DNA of 13,292 nt from CAZOHN01 sp964579325 (lineage in GTDB: Bacteria > Pseudomonadota > Alphaproteobacteria > Rhodobacterales > Rhodobacteraceae). Shown here piece after piece: positions 6,283 to 13,200 of this stretch. The notes beneath the pieces are model-generated. The model made no database searches. It was given only the letters and a program-made list of their open reading frames with translations, and had not been told where the DNA came from. A program made the position numbers and the translations under genes. Position 1 is the first letter of the stretch. Each line of letters opens with the position of its first letter. The stretch lies in NCBI GenBank assembly GCA_964579325.1, contig CAZOHN010000097.1:1-13292 (forward strand), read 5' to 3'.

Positions 6283-7767
6283 TTGCCCCATATCCTCGCC
6301 ATCGACCAGGGTACCACCTCGTCACGCGCGATCCTGTTCGACGGCGCTCTGCGTGTCGTCGCCACGGCACAGGAGGAGTTCGCCCAGCACTTCCCGGCCT
6401 CGGGATGGGTCGAGCACGAGCCCTCGGACCTGTGGTCGACAGTTGCCGGCACGGCACGGGCCGTGATCGAGAAGGCTGGGAAACCAGCCGCCGAGATTGC
6501 CGCAATCGGGATTACCAACCAGCGCGAGACCACGCTGGTCTGGGACCGCATCACCGGCGCGCCGCTCGGCCGGGCGATCGTCTGGCAGGATCGCCGCACT
6601 GCCGACACTTGCCGCGCGCTCAGGGACGCGGGCCACGAGCCCGCGATCTCGGCGGCGACAGGGCTCCTGCTCGACCCCTATTTCTCCGGCACAAAGCTCA
6701 AGTGGCTGCTTGACCATCACGATGGCGCGCGCGCGCGCGCCGCGAGGGGAGAGCTTCTGTTCGGCACCGTCGACACCTGGCTGATCTGGAATCTCACAGG
6801 CGGCAAGGTTCACGCCACCGACGCCACGAACGCCGCCCGCACACTGCTCTACGACATCCGCAAGGGTGCCTGGAGCGAGGACATCTGCCGGCTTCTCGAC
6901 ATTCCCATGGCAATGCTGCCGCAGGTGCGCGACTGCGCCGCTGACTTCGGCACCACCCGCCCCGATCTCTTCGGTCGTGAAATCCCGATCCTCGGCGTCG
7001 CGGGCGATCAGCAGGCAGCGACGGTCGGCCAAGCCTGCTTTTCGCCCGGAATGATGAAGTCGACCTACGGCACCGGTTGCTTCGCGCTTCTCAATACCGG
7101 CACCGACATCGTGCCCTCCACCAACCGCCTCCTCACGACGATCGCCTACCAGCTTGGCGGCAAGCCGACCTACGCGCTGGAAGGCTCGATCTTCATCGCA
7201 GGTGCGGTCGTCCAGTGGCTCCGCGACGGGCTGAAGATCATTCGCGAGGCGAAAGAGACCCACCCCTTGGCCGATTCAGCCGATCCGGCGCAGTCGGTCA
7301 TTCTCGTTCCCGCCTTCACCGGGCTCGGCGCGCCCTACTGGCGGCCTGAGTGCCGTGGCGCGATCTTCGGGCTGACCCGCAACTCGGGGCCCGCCGAGTT
7401 CGCCCGGGCCGCGCTTGAAAGCGTGGGGTTCCAGACCCGTGACCTGCTTGAGGCCATGCGCGCCGACTGGGGCGCGGCAGCGGATGGCGTGCTGCGGGTC
7501 GACGGTGGCATGAGCGCGTCGGACTGGGCGATGCAGTTCCTCGCCGACATCCTCGGTGCGCCGGTCGACCGGCCGCAGGTGCTCGAGACCACCGCGCTCG
7601 GCGCCGCCTGGCTTGCCGGAATGCAGGCCGGCGTCTACCCCGCGCAGGACGAGTTCGCCCGAACCTGGGCGCTCGAGCGCCGCTTCGAGCCGGCAATGGA
7701 CGCGACCAGCCGCGATGCCCGATACGCAGCCTGGAAGCGCGCCGTCGCCGCGACACTGGCGGCGTGA
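6283..7767 (+). CDS. glpK: Glycerol kinase
   Basis: A 494-residue FGGY-family kinase that phosphorylates glycerol to sn-glycerol 3-phosphate with ATP in the cytoplasm. The phosphate-binding DQGTTSSR is at 8-15. Residues equivalent to the glycerol-contacting ones of the E. coli enzyme are present: R81-E82 (in NQRET), W101 (IVWQDRR), Y133 (DPYFSGTK) and D242 (AGDQQAA). The C-terminal FGGY signature region LRVDGGMSASDW is at 404-415. Length is normal. Translation starts at TTG after GGGAGG. The loop before the AGDQQ motif (FGREIPI, 230-236) lacks the GGTR segment used by E. coli GlpK for fructose-1,6-bisphosphate inhibition. The stop overlaps the next gene by 4 bases. The gene belongs functionally with the glycerol transporter upstream but is separated from it by an opposite-strand block. 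Confidence 0.96.
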   Translation: MPHILAIDQGTTSSRAILFDGALRVVATAQEEFAQHFPASGWVEHEPSDLWSTVAGTARAVIEKAGKPAAEIAAIGITNQRETTLVWDRITGAPLGRAIVWQDRRTADTCRALRDAGHEPAISAATGLLLDPYFSGTKLKWLLDHHDGARARAARGELLFGTVDTWLIWNLTGGKVHATDATNAARTLLYDIRKGAWSEDICRLLDIPMAMLPQVRDCAADFGTTRPDLFGREIPILGVAGDQQAATVGQACFSPGMMKSTYGTGCFALLNTGTDIVPSTNRLLTTIAYQLGGKPTYALEGSIFIAGAVVQWLRDGLKIIREAKETHPLADSADPAQSVILVPAFTGLGAPYWRPECRGAIFGLTRNSGPAEFARAALESVGFQTRDLLEAMRADWGAAADGVLRVDGGMSASDWAMQFLADILGAPVDRPQVLETTALGAAWLAGMQAGVYPAQDEFARTWALERRFEPAMDATSRDARYAAWKRAVAATLAA

Positions 7768-8897
7768 CGCCGTTTTCCGTCGTAGCGCCACCGCGCATCC
7801 TCTTCGGGCGTGGCGAGGCTGGCAAGGCGGCCGAGGCCGCGGCGGCGTTGGGTCGCCGGGCGCTTCTCGTGCGGGGCCGTGATACCGAGCGGAGCGGCTG
7901 GCTCGATCGCGACCTTGCCGCGCGCGAGCTTGGCCCGCTCACCCTGTCGTGCCCGCGCGAGCCGACCTTGGAGATGATCGAGCAGGCGCTCGACCTCGCG
8001 CGCGGGGCAGATATTGTCGTCGCCTGCGGCGGTGGCGCGGCGATCGACTTCGGAAAGGCGCTCGCGGCGATCCTGCCGCAGCCCGGACCGGTGCGGGACT
8101 ACCTCGAGATCGTGGGCACCGGCCGCAAGCTCGAAAGGACGCCACTTCCTTTCATCGCGCTGCCCACGACATCGGGCACCGGCGCGGAGGCAACCAAGAA
8201 CGCCGTTGTCGACGTCACAGGCGAATGCCGCAAGGTGTCGCTGCGCGATGACCGGATGATGGCACGTGTGGCCATCGTCGATCCCGCGCTCACCGAAGGC
8301 TGCCCGCACGCCGTCACGCTGGCCTCGGGCCTCGACGCGCTCACCCAGGTGATCGAGCCCTACCTCAGCCATCGTGCCAATGCCTTCACCGACGCGCTTG
8401 CCGCCGCGGCGATCCCGCGTGGGATCGCCGCACTCCGGCGGCTGATGGACGGTGAGGACGCCGAGGCGCGCGACCAGATGGCCTGGGTCAGCCTCGCCGG
8501 CGGGCTCTGCCTTGCCAACGCCGGTCTCGGCGCGGTCCACGGGTTCGCGGGCGTGATCGGCGGGCTCACCGGTGCGGCCCATGGCGCGATCTGCGGGGCG
8601 CTCTTGCCGCATGTCCTGCGAGCCAACGCCTCGGCCCTCGCCGAAGGCTCGGAGGCCGCCGCGCGGATCGCACGGGTCCGCGCATGGCTCGCGGCGGCGT
8701 TCGGAAACGCCGATGGCATCGACGCGCTCGAAGCGTGGAGCCACGCAGCCGGGCTGCCGCGGCTCAGCGCTCTGGGCCTCCGGGCGGAGGACCATGGCAC
8801 CATCGTCGAGGGCGCCATGGGTGCCTCGTCGATGAAGGCGAACCCTGTCGCCCTCCTGCCCGAGACGCTGGAAGGCATCCTCCGCGCGGCTGGCTGA
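7764..8897 (+). CDS. Iron-containing alcohol dehydrogenase
   Basis: A 377-residue group III (iron-type) alcohol dehydrogenase, an NAD(P)-dependent cytosolic oxidoreductase. The dinucleotide-binding GGGAAIDFGK lies at 89-98, preceded by DIVVAC, and the conserved PTTSGTGAEAT at 134-144. The metal-binding region reads ASGLDALTQVIEPYLS (187-202), then AVHGFAG (257-263) and AAHGAICGALLPH (271-283), giving candidate ligands D191, Q195, H259 and H273. The second ligand is His in classical members such as FucO; here it is Gln. The GTG start overlaps the glpK stop (GTGA), so the two genes are translationally coupled. Context suggests a substrate linked to glycerol use, such as glycerol, dihydroxyacetone or another small alcohol, but the substrate cannot be read from sequence. 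It ends 24 bases from a converging gene. Confidence 0.93.
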   Translation: MTPFSVVAPPRILFGRGEAGKAAEAAAALGRRALLVRGRDTERSGWLDRDLAARELGPLTLSCPREPTLEMIEQALDLARGADIVVACGGGAAIDFGKALAAILPQPGPVRDYLEIVGTGRKLERTPLPFIALPTTSGTGAEATKNAVVDVTGECRKVSLRDDRMMARVAIVDPALTEGCPHAVTLASGLDALTQVIEPYLSHRANAFTDALAAAAIPRGIAALRRLMDGEDAEARDQMAWVSLAGGLCLANAGLGAVHGFAGVIGGLTGAAHGAICGALLPHVLRANASALAEGSEAAARIARVRAWLAAAFGNADGIDALEAWSHAAGLPRLSALGLRAEDHGTIVEGAMGASSMKANPVALLPETLEGILRAAG

Positions 8898-8918
8898 CGC
8901 CGCAGCGCGGAGAGGGGA

Positions 8919-8937
8919 GCGTCACTTCAGGTGATGC
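8919..8937. other. Small inverted repeat at the convergent gene ends
   Basis: GCGTCAC and GTGATGC can form a 7-bp stem (one G-T wobble) around TTCAG, overlapping the stop of the flavin monooxygenase gene in the narrow gap between two converging genes. It could act as a bidirectional transcription block, but there is no T-run on either side. Confidence 0.25.
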
Positions 8938-10721
8938 ACCGGGCGCATGCCCCAGACCGGCGTCGGAATGCCGGCCTGCCGCGCCTTCAATTGCAACGAC
9001 AGGAACTGCGAGTAGTGGCGCGACTGGTGCAGGTTGCCGCCGTGGAACCACAGCCCCTCCTGCGCGGTGGGCTTCCACATGTTGCGCTGCTCGCCCTCCC
9101 AGGGACCGGGGTCCTTGGTGGTGTTCGACCCCAGCCCCCAGCACTTTCCGACCTTGTCGGCCATGTCCTGCCCCACGAGGTCGGCGACCCAGCCGTTCAT
9201 CGACCCGTAGCCGGTGGCATAGACCACCACATCGGCCGGGATCTCGGTGCCATCTTCGAGCACCACGGCAGTCTCGGTCAGCCGGGTGACCTGCCCGTGC
9301 TTGAGCTTGATCTTGCCGTCGATGATGAGCTGGCTCGCGCCCACGTCGATGTAGTAGCCCGAGCCGCGGCGCAGGTACTTCATGAACAGGCCCGACCCGT
9401 CGTCGCCCCAGTCGAGCTTGAAGCCCGCCTTCTCGAGCGCGGCGTAGAACTCGGCGTCCTCGGCCTTGATCGTGTCGTAGACCGGCTTCTGGAAGTCGGC
9501 GAGGATCGCGTAGGGGATCGAGGCGAAGATCAGGTCCGCCTTCTCGGTCGTGACCCCTGCCGCGACGGCTTCTTCCGAATAGAGCGAGCCGAGGCCGTGC
9601 CTCATCAAGGGTTCCGACCGCACGATGTGGGTCGAGGTGCGCTGCACCATGGTCACATCGACGCCCGCCTCCCAGAGTGCCGCGCAGATGTCGTGACTCG
9701 AATTGTTCGAGCCGATGACGACGACCTTCTTGCCCTTGTAGCCGTCAGGCCCGGGGTGCCTGGAGGAATGGTGCTGTTCGCCCTTGAAGATGTCCTGACC
9801 GGGCAGCGTGGGGACATTGGCCTTGGCCGACATGCCGGTCGCGAAGACGAGGTGCTTGGGCCGCAGGACGATCTCCTTGCCGTCGCGGCGGACGCGGACC
9901 TCCCATTCCTTCTTCGCGTCGTTCCAGGTGGCCTTCTCCGCGGTGGTGGAGGACCAGTAATTGAGCTCCATCACCTTGGTATACATCTCGAGCCAGTCGC
10001 CGATCTTGTCCTTCGGCGCGAAGACCGGCCAGTTGTCCGGAAACTTGATGTAAGGCAGGTGGTCGTACCACACCGGGTCATGCAGGCAGAGCGACTTGTA
10101 GCGGTTGCGCCAGCTGTCGCCGGCGCGGGCGTTCTTCTCGATGATGATGGTGGGCACGTCGAGTTGCCGCAGCCGTGCGCCAAGCGCGATGCCGCCCTGA
10201 CCGCCGCCGATGATGACGACATAGGGCTGCGTCTCATGCCCGAGTTTCGCGGCCTCCTCGGCCCGACGTTCGGCCCAGGTCTTGCGGTTCGGGTCGGCCC
10301 CGTGAACGACGCCGTGCGGCCGGGTCTTGCCCCGGTGCTCCTCGTGGCCCTTGAGCTCCTTGAGTGTGGTCAGCAGCGTCCAGATCTTGCCATCGCGGAT
10401 GCGGATATGACCGTGGCCGCGGCCCGTCGCGGTCTCGAAGTCGATCCACGCCTGCAGGAAGCCGCCGCCGTCCTCGGCCATCTCGCCGGGCGTTATCGTG
10501 AACCCGCCCGGTTCGATCGCGGCCATCTGGGCATCGAGCATCTCGGCGATCTCGGCCCGGCCTTCCATGGTGCGCAGGTTCCATGTGATCGAGGCGAGAT
10601 CGCGCCAGAAGCCCGCCTCCTCGAAAAGCGCCGCGACGGCCTTGGCGTCCCTGGCGGCGAGGGCGGCGTTGAGATCGGACAGAACCTGTCCGACCCCGGC
10701 TTCCGGGGTCTGGTCGAGCAT
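8922..10721 (-). CDS. NTF2-like domain fused to flavin-containing monooxygenase (NAD(P)/FAD-dependent)
   Basis: A 599-residue two-domain protein. Residues about 10-125 form a SnoaL/NTF2-like fold (VLSDLNAALAARDAKAVAAL at the start, ITPGEMAEDGG and HGHIRIRDGKIW later). Residues about 165-599 are a class B flavoprotein monooxygenase module: FAD-binding VVIIGGGQGGIALGARL (168-184), the ATG-type motif FATGMSAKANVP (293-304), NADPH-binding VVVIGSNNSSHDICAAL (333-349) and ATGYGSMNGW (502-511). The FMO fingerprint FxGxxxHxxx is at 312-321 and is followed by His-Pro instead of Tyr/Phe or Trp-Pro. It should use NAD(P)H and O2 to oxygenate a soft nucleophile or ketone; the substrate is unknown. The start at 10721 has GGGAGG 5 bases upstream, and longer in-frame ATGs lack this. 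It is the last minus-strand gene and converges on the dehydrogenase gene. Confidence 0.9.
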   Translation of the reverse strand: MLDQTPEAGVGQVLSDLNAALAARDAKAVAALFEEAGFWRDLASITWNLRTMEGRAEIAEMLDAQMAAIEPGGFTITPGEMAEDGGGFLQAWIDFETATGRGHGHIRIRDGKIWTLLTTLKELKGHEEHRGKTRPHGVVHGADPNRKTWAERRAEEAAKLGHETQPYVVIIGGGQGGIALGARLRQLDVPTIIIEKNARAGDSWRNRYKSLCLHDPVWYDHLPYIKFPDNWPVFAPKDKIGDWLEMYTKVMELNYWSSTTAEKATWNDAKKEWEVRVRRDGKEIVLRPKHLVFATGMSAKANVPTLPGQDIFKGEQHHSSRHPGPDGYKGKKVVVIGSNNSSHDICAALWEAGVDVTMVQRTSTHIVRSEPLMRHGLGSLYSEEAVAAGVTTEKADLIFASIPYAILADFQKPVYDTIKAEDAEFYAALEKAGFKLDWGDDGSGLFMKYLRRGSGYYIDVGASQLIIDGKIKLKHGQVTRLTETAVVLEDGTEIPADVVVYATGYGSMNGWVADLVGQDMADKVGKCWGLGSNTTKDPGPWEGEQRNMWKPTAQEGLWFHGGNLHQSRHYSQFLSLQLKARQAGIPTPVWGMRPVHHLK

Positions 10722-10726
10722 GGATT

Positions 10727-10732
10727 CCTCCC
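10727..10732 (-). promoter_or_regulatory. Ribosome binding site of the flavin monooxygenase gene
   Basis: On the minus strand GGGAGG lies 5 bases before the ATG at 10721. It trims about 41 residues from the longest open frame and leaves a natural N-terminus (MLDQTPEAG). The remaining 138-base spacer up to the phosphatase gene should contain this gene's promoter, but no boxes were assigned. Confidence 0.7.
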
Positions 10733-10859
10733 AAATGCGGTCTGGGCAGTCTTGTGGCTGCCGCTGCGTCATAATCATGCGGAGGAAAACCCGACTGTAA
10801 ACGGGATTCGTCGCGGTTGGTTGAACTCCGCCCAAGTTGCGCACGTTCCGGTGGAGCAG

Positions 10860-11513
10860 TCAGGCCGAGATGCGCGCCACGAGAGCGGGCAGGTCGGAGA
10901 AGTCGGAGAACCATGCCGCATGGGGCAGCTCCTCGCGCGGGGTCTTCCGGTAGCCTTCGGTGAACAGCACGAACGGCACGCCTGCGGCGGCGGCCGTCTC
11001 TGCATCGACCTCGCTGTCGCCCACGTAGAGGGCGCGGGATGCCCCGAGGAGCGACATGGTGTGGCGGAGCGGCGCGGGATCGGGCTTGCGCTGGGGCAGG
11101 CTGTCGCCGCCCACGACCGTGGCGAAGGTATCGGTGAGGTCGAAGTGGCGCAGGGCGGCGAGGGCAGGCCGATGGGGCTTGTTGGTGCAGAGCCCGAGCG
11201 GGTGGCCGGCGGCGGCAAGTGCGGTCAGCGCGTCGAGGACACCGGGGTAGGGCCGGGTCAGATCGTGGCTGTCCTCGTAAAGGGCGGTGAAGTTCGCGAC
11301 GATGCCGCGGTGGCGCTCGGGCTCGAGTGCGAGGCCCCGAAGTGCCGCGAGCCGCGTGACGAGGACCGAGACGCCGCTGCCGATGGCGGCAGTGACCTCG
11401 TCCAGCGTGAACGTGCCGACGCCGGCGGGGCCGAGGACGAGGTTCGCAACCCGGTGGATGTCGGGGGCGCTGTGGAGGAGTGTTCCGTCGAGGTCGAAGA
11501 TGACGGGGATCAC
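10860..11513 (-). CDS. gph: Phosphoglycolate phosphatase, HAD superfamily
   Basis: A 217-residue HAD-family phosphatase with a cap domain. Motif I is VIFDLDGTLLHSAPD (nucleophile D7, acid/base D9), motif II LCTNKPHRPAL (T110), motif III K143 in GGDSLPQRKPDP, and motif IV VGDSEVDAETA (D166, D170). The SAPD after motif I and the GGDSLPxxKPxP segment are characteristic of Gph, which hydrolyses 2-phosphoglycolate formed by RuBisCO or DNA repair. Related HAD sugar phosphatases are the main alternative. The start is uncertain. GTG at 11513 gives the usual short N-terminus before motif I but lacks a clear ribosome binding site; GTG at 11552 would add 13 residues and follows a GGGGGCGGGA tract. Rpe is encoded just upstream, a common pairing in proteobacteria. 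Confidence 0.88.
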   Translation of the reverse strand: MIPVIFDLDGTLLHSAPDIHRVANLVLGPAGVGTFTLDEVTAAIGSGVSVLVTRLAALRGLALEPERHRGIVANFTALYEDSHDLTRPYPGVLDALTALAAAGHPLGLCTNKPHRPALAALRHFDLTDTFATVVGGDSLPQRKPDPAPLRHTMSLLGASRALYVGDSEVDAETAAAAGVPFVLFTEGYRKTPREELPHAAWFSDFSDLPALVARISA

Positions 11514-11552
11514 GGCACGGACCGTTCGGCAGGCCGGCAGGCGCCGGGGCAC

Positions 11553-11679
11553 TCCCGCCCCCGTCCGGCGCGGAGGTAGGGCCTCCGCGTGTCCGGCGTT
11601 GGGCCGGGCCCGCGCGTGCCGCGCGGGCGGTTGCGCCCGCGGGAGGCGTGGAGCCGGAGGGATGCAGGGCAGTCGCGGG
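11553..11679. repeat. Cluster of overlapping GC-rich hairpins
   Basis: The spacer between the thioredoxin-like gene and gph holds three strong inverted repeats: CGCGGAGG/CCTCCGCG (11569-11589, 8 bp, 5-base loop), GCCCGCGCG/CGCGCGGGC (11608-11628, 9 bp, 3-base loop) and GCGGGCG/CGCCCGC (11623-11640, 7 bp, 4-base loop). The last two share bases and exclude each other. Without T-runs they are not typical terminators. They may be a REP-like intergenic element or an mRNA processing site. Confidence 0.55.
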
Positions 11680-12240
11680 TCAGGATCTGGCGGCCTTCCA
11701 CTTTATCGAGCAGCCCATGGAGGGCACTTGCTGGCGCGGACCGTAACCTGTCTCGGCGACCAGTCTCATTGCCTCGAAAAGGTCCCGCCGCGCGTCGGGA
11801 GGCCCGGGATTGCGACCCGAGGCATCAAGCCGGCCGCGGTACTGGAGTTCCCCTTCCGCGTTCAGTCCGAAGAAATCCGGCGTGCAGGCCGCGCCCCAGC
11901 CTCGGGCGACCTCCTGTGTTTCGTCATGCAGGTAGGGGAAGTGGAAGTTGTGCCGGTCGGCCAGCGCCTTCATGTTGGCGAAGCTGTCGTCGGGGTAGGC
12001 CCTCGCGTCGTTCGAGCAGATGGCGGCCACGCCGACCCCGAGGTCGTGCAGGTCGCGGGCGTCGCGCAGGATGCGGTCGAGGACGGCCAGGACGTAGGGG
12101 CAGTGGTTGCAGATGAACATCACGAGCGTGCCCCTCGGCCCGCTGATGCCGGGAAGGGTATAGGCTTGCCCGTCGGTGCCAAGCAGCGTGAACCCTGGTG
12201 CCTTCCAGCCGAAGTCGCAGACCGGAGGTGTCGCGGCCAT
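11680..12240 (-). CDS. Thioredoxin-family (redoxin/AhpC-TSA-like) protein
   Basis: A 186-residue cytosolic thioredoxin-fold protein with no signal peptide. The fold begins with DFGWKAPGFTLLGTDGQ (9-24), the active site is MFICNHCPYV (41-50) giving C44-x-x-C47, and the cis-proline region is ACTPDFFGLN (118-127). QYRGRLD (133-139) follows, as in peroxiredoxin-like redoxins. The CNHCPYV signature marks a specific group of bacterial thioredoxin-like proteins whose physiological role is not well defined; disulfide reduction or peroxide reduction are both possible. The ATG shares its A with the rpe stop (TGATG), so translation is coupled to rpe. The C-terminus keeps a further Cys (C176) in SMGCSIKWK, which could be a resolving or metal-binding residue. 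Confidence 0.88.
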   Translation of the reverse strand: MAATPPVCDFGWKAPGFTLLGTDGQAYTLPGISGPRGTLVMFICNHCPYVLAVLDRILRDARDLHDLGVGVAAICSNDARAYPDDSFANMKALADRHNFHFPYLHDETQEVARGWGAACTPDFFGLNAEGELQYRGRLDASGRNPGPPDARRDLFEAMRLVAETGYGPRQQVPSMGCSIKWKAARS

Positions 12241-12938
12241 CAGGCGGCCCTCCGGGCGCCTTCGGCGGCTGCACGAAGAGCGGCGATGTTGGTGCCGTAG
12301 GCGGCGGGCTGGTCCGCCGAGCCGCCCCTGAACACCGCCGATCCGGCGACGAGAACATCGCCCCCGGCTTCGGCCACACGCGCGGCGGTGGAGACATCGA
12401 CCCCGCCGTCGATCTCGATGTGGATCGGGCGGTCGCCGATCATCTGCCGCAGCCGACGGGTCTTGTCGAGCGTGGCCAGGATCAGCTTTTGCCCGCCGAA
12501 TCCGGGGTTTACCGTCATCACGCAGACGAGGTCGACCATGTCGAGAAGCCCCTCGACGGCATCGAGGCCGGTGCCGGGATTGATCGCGAGCCCCGCCCTG
12601 CAGCCCGCGGCCCGGATCGCCTGAAGGGTCCGGTGTATGTGCGGGCCCGCTTCGAGATGGGCGGTCAGGATATCCGCCCCGGCCTCGGCAAAGGCGGCGA
12701 TGTAGGGATCTACCGGGTCGATCATCAGGTGCACGTCCATGACGGTCTTCACATGGGGCCGCAGCGCCTTGACCATGGCCGGGCCGAAGGTGAGGTTGGG
12801 CACGAAATGGCCGTCCATGACGTCGATGTGGACCCAGTCGGCCCCTTGCGCCTCGATCGCGCGGCACTCGGCACCGAAGTCGGCGAAGTCGGCGGCGAGG
12901 ATCGAGGGGGCGATCCGGATCCGGCGGTCAAAGGTCAT
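12240..12938 (-). CDS. rpe: Ribulose-phosphate 3-epimerase
   Basis: A 232-residue (beta/alpha)8 enzyme that interconverts D-ribulose 5-phosphate and D-xylulose 5-phosphate in the pentose phosphate and Calvin cycles. The start IAPSILAADF (9-18) includes the conserved Ser12. HIDVMDGHFVPN (37-48) gives metal ligands H37 and D39, with D39 a catalytic acid/base. DVHLMI (68-73) gives H70. NPGFGGQ (144-150) is the phosphate-binding loop, EIDGGV (175-180) gives the second catalytic Asp D177, and AGSAVF (198-203) ends the phosphate site. All key residues are present and the length is normal. The ATG at 12938 has GAGGA 8 bases upstream; the open frame continues upstream but reads as a Pro/Arg-rich non-coding extension. 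It heads a coupled pair with the thioredoxin-like gene. Confidence 0.96.
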   Translation of the reverse strand: MTFDRRIRIAPSILAADFADFGAECRAIEAQGADWVHIDVMDGHFVPNLTFGPAMVKALRPHVKTVMDVHLMIDPVDPYIAAFAEAGADILTAHLEAGPHIHRTLQAIRAAGCRAGLAINPGTGLDAVEGLLDMVDLVCVMTVNPGFGGQKLILATLDKTRRLRQMIGDRPIHIEIDGGVDVSTAARVAEAGGDVLVAGSAVFRGGSADQPAAYGTNIAALRAAAEGARRAA

Positions 12939-13200
12939 CGGCGGGGTCCTCGGGGTGTCGCGATTCCCGCCTATTCTGGGCGACCCGCGCCGCCGCCGCA
13001 ACCGGCTCCGGCATGGCGGGACGCGGCTCGGTGGAATTCGGCATGGTGGGTCGGGGCGCGGCGCATCGGCGCGCCGGGTGGGCAAAAGCGACCAAGGAGA
13101 CGATGAGCCCAGCTCCCGCGACCCGCTACCGTTGACCACCCCGCCGGCAGATCCGGAGCGGAGCGCACAACCCGTGCGCACCAGACGCCCCGCAAGGTGC
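12939..13200. other. Non-coding region upstream of rpe
   Basis: No gene is recognisable. It should hold the rpe promoter on the minus strand; a GAGGA ribosome binding site for rpe is at 12947-12951. Two imperfect copies of CGGCATGG[C/T]GGG occur 30 bases apart (13009-13020 and 13039-13050), possibly a chance or decayed tandem duplication. Confidence 0.4.

Noticed and set aside
5361..6713. 450-codon plus-strand frame crossing the DUF3179 gene, the spacer and the start of glpK
   Set aside because: It overlaps two recognised genes in the wrong frame and has low-complexity Arg-rich composition.
6725..6743. Alternating GC run inside glpK, considered as a microsatellite or Z-DNA site
   Set aside because: It encodes an Ala/Arg stretch (GARARAARG) in a variable part of the kinase and is within what the codon bias would produce.
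8931..11579. 882-codon open frame on the plus strand opposite the monooxygenase and phosphatase genes
   Set aside because: Both genes beneath it carry clear motifs. The long frame is a by-product of GC-rich third positions and matches no family I recognise.
12939..13181. 81-residue N-terminal extension of ribulose-phosphate 3-epimerase
   Set aside because: The extension is Pro/Arg-rich and absent from the family; the ATG at 12938 has a good ribosome binding site and gives the normal length.
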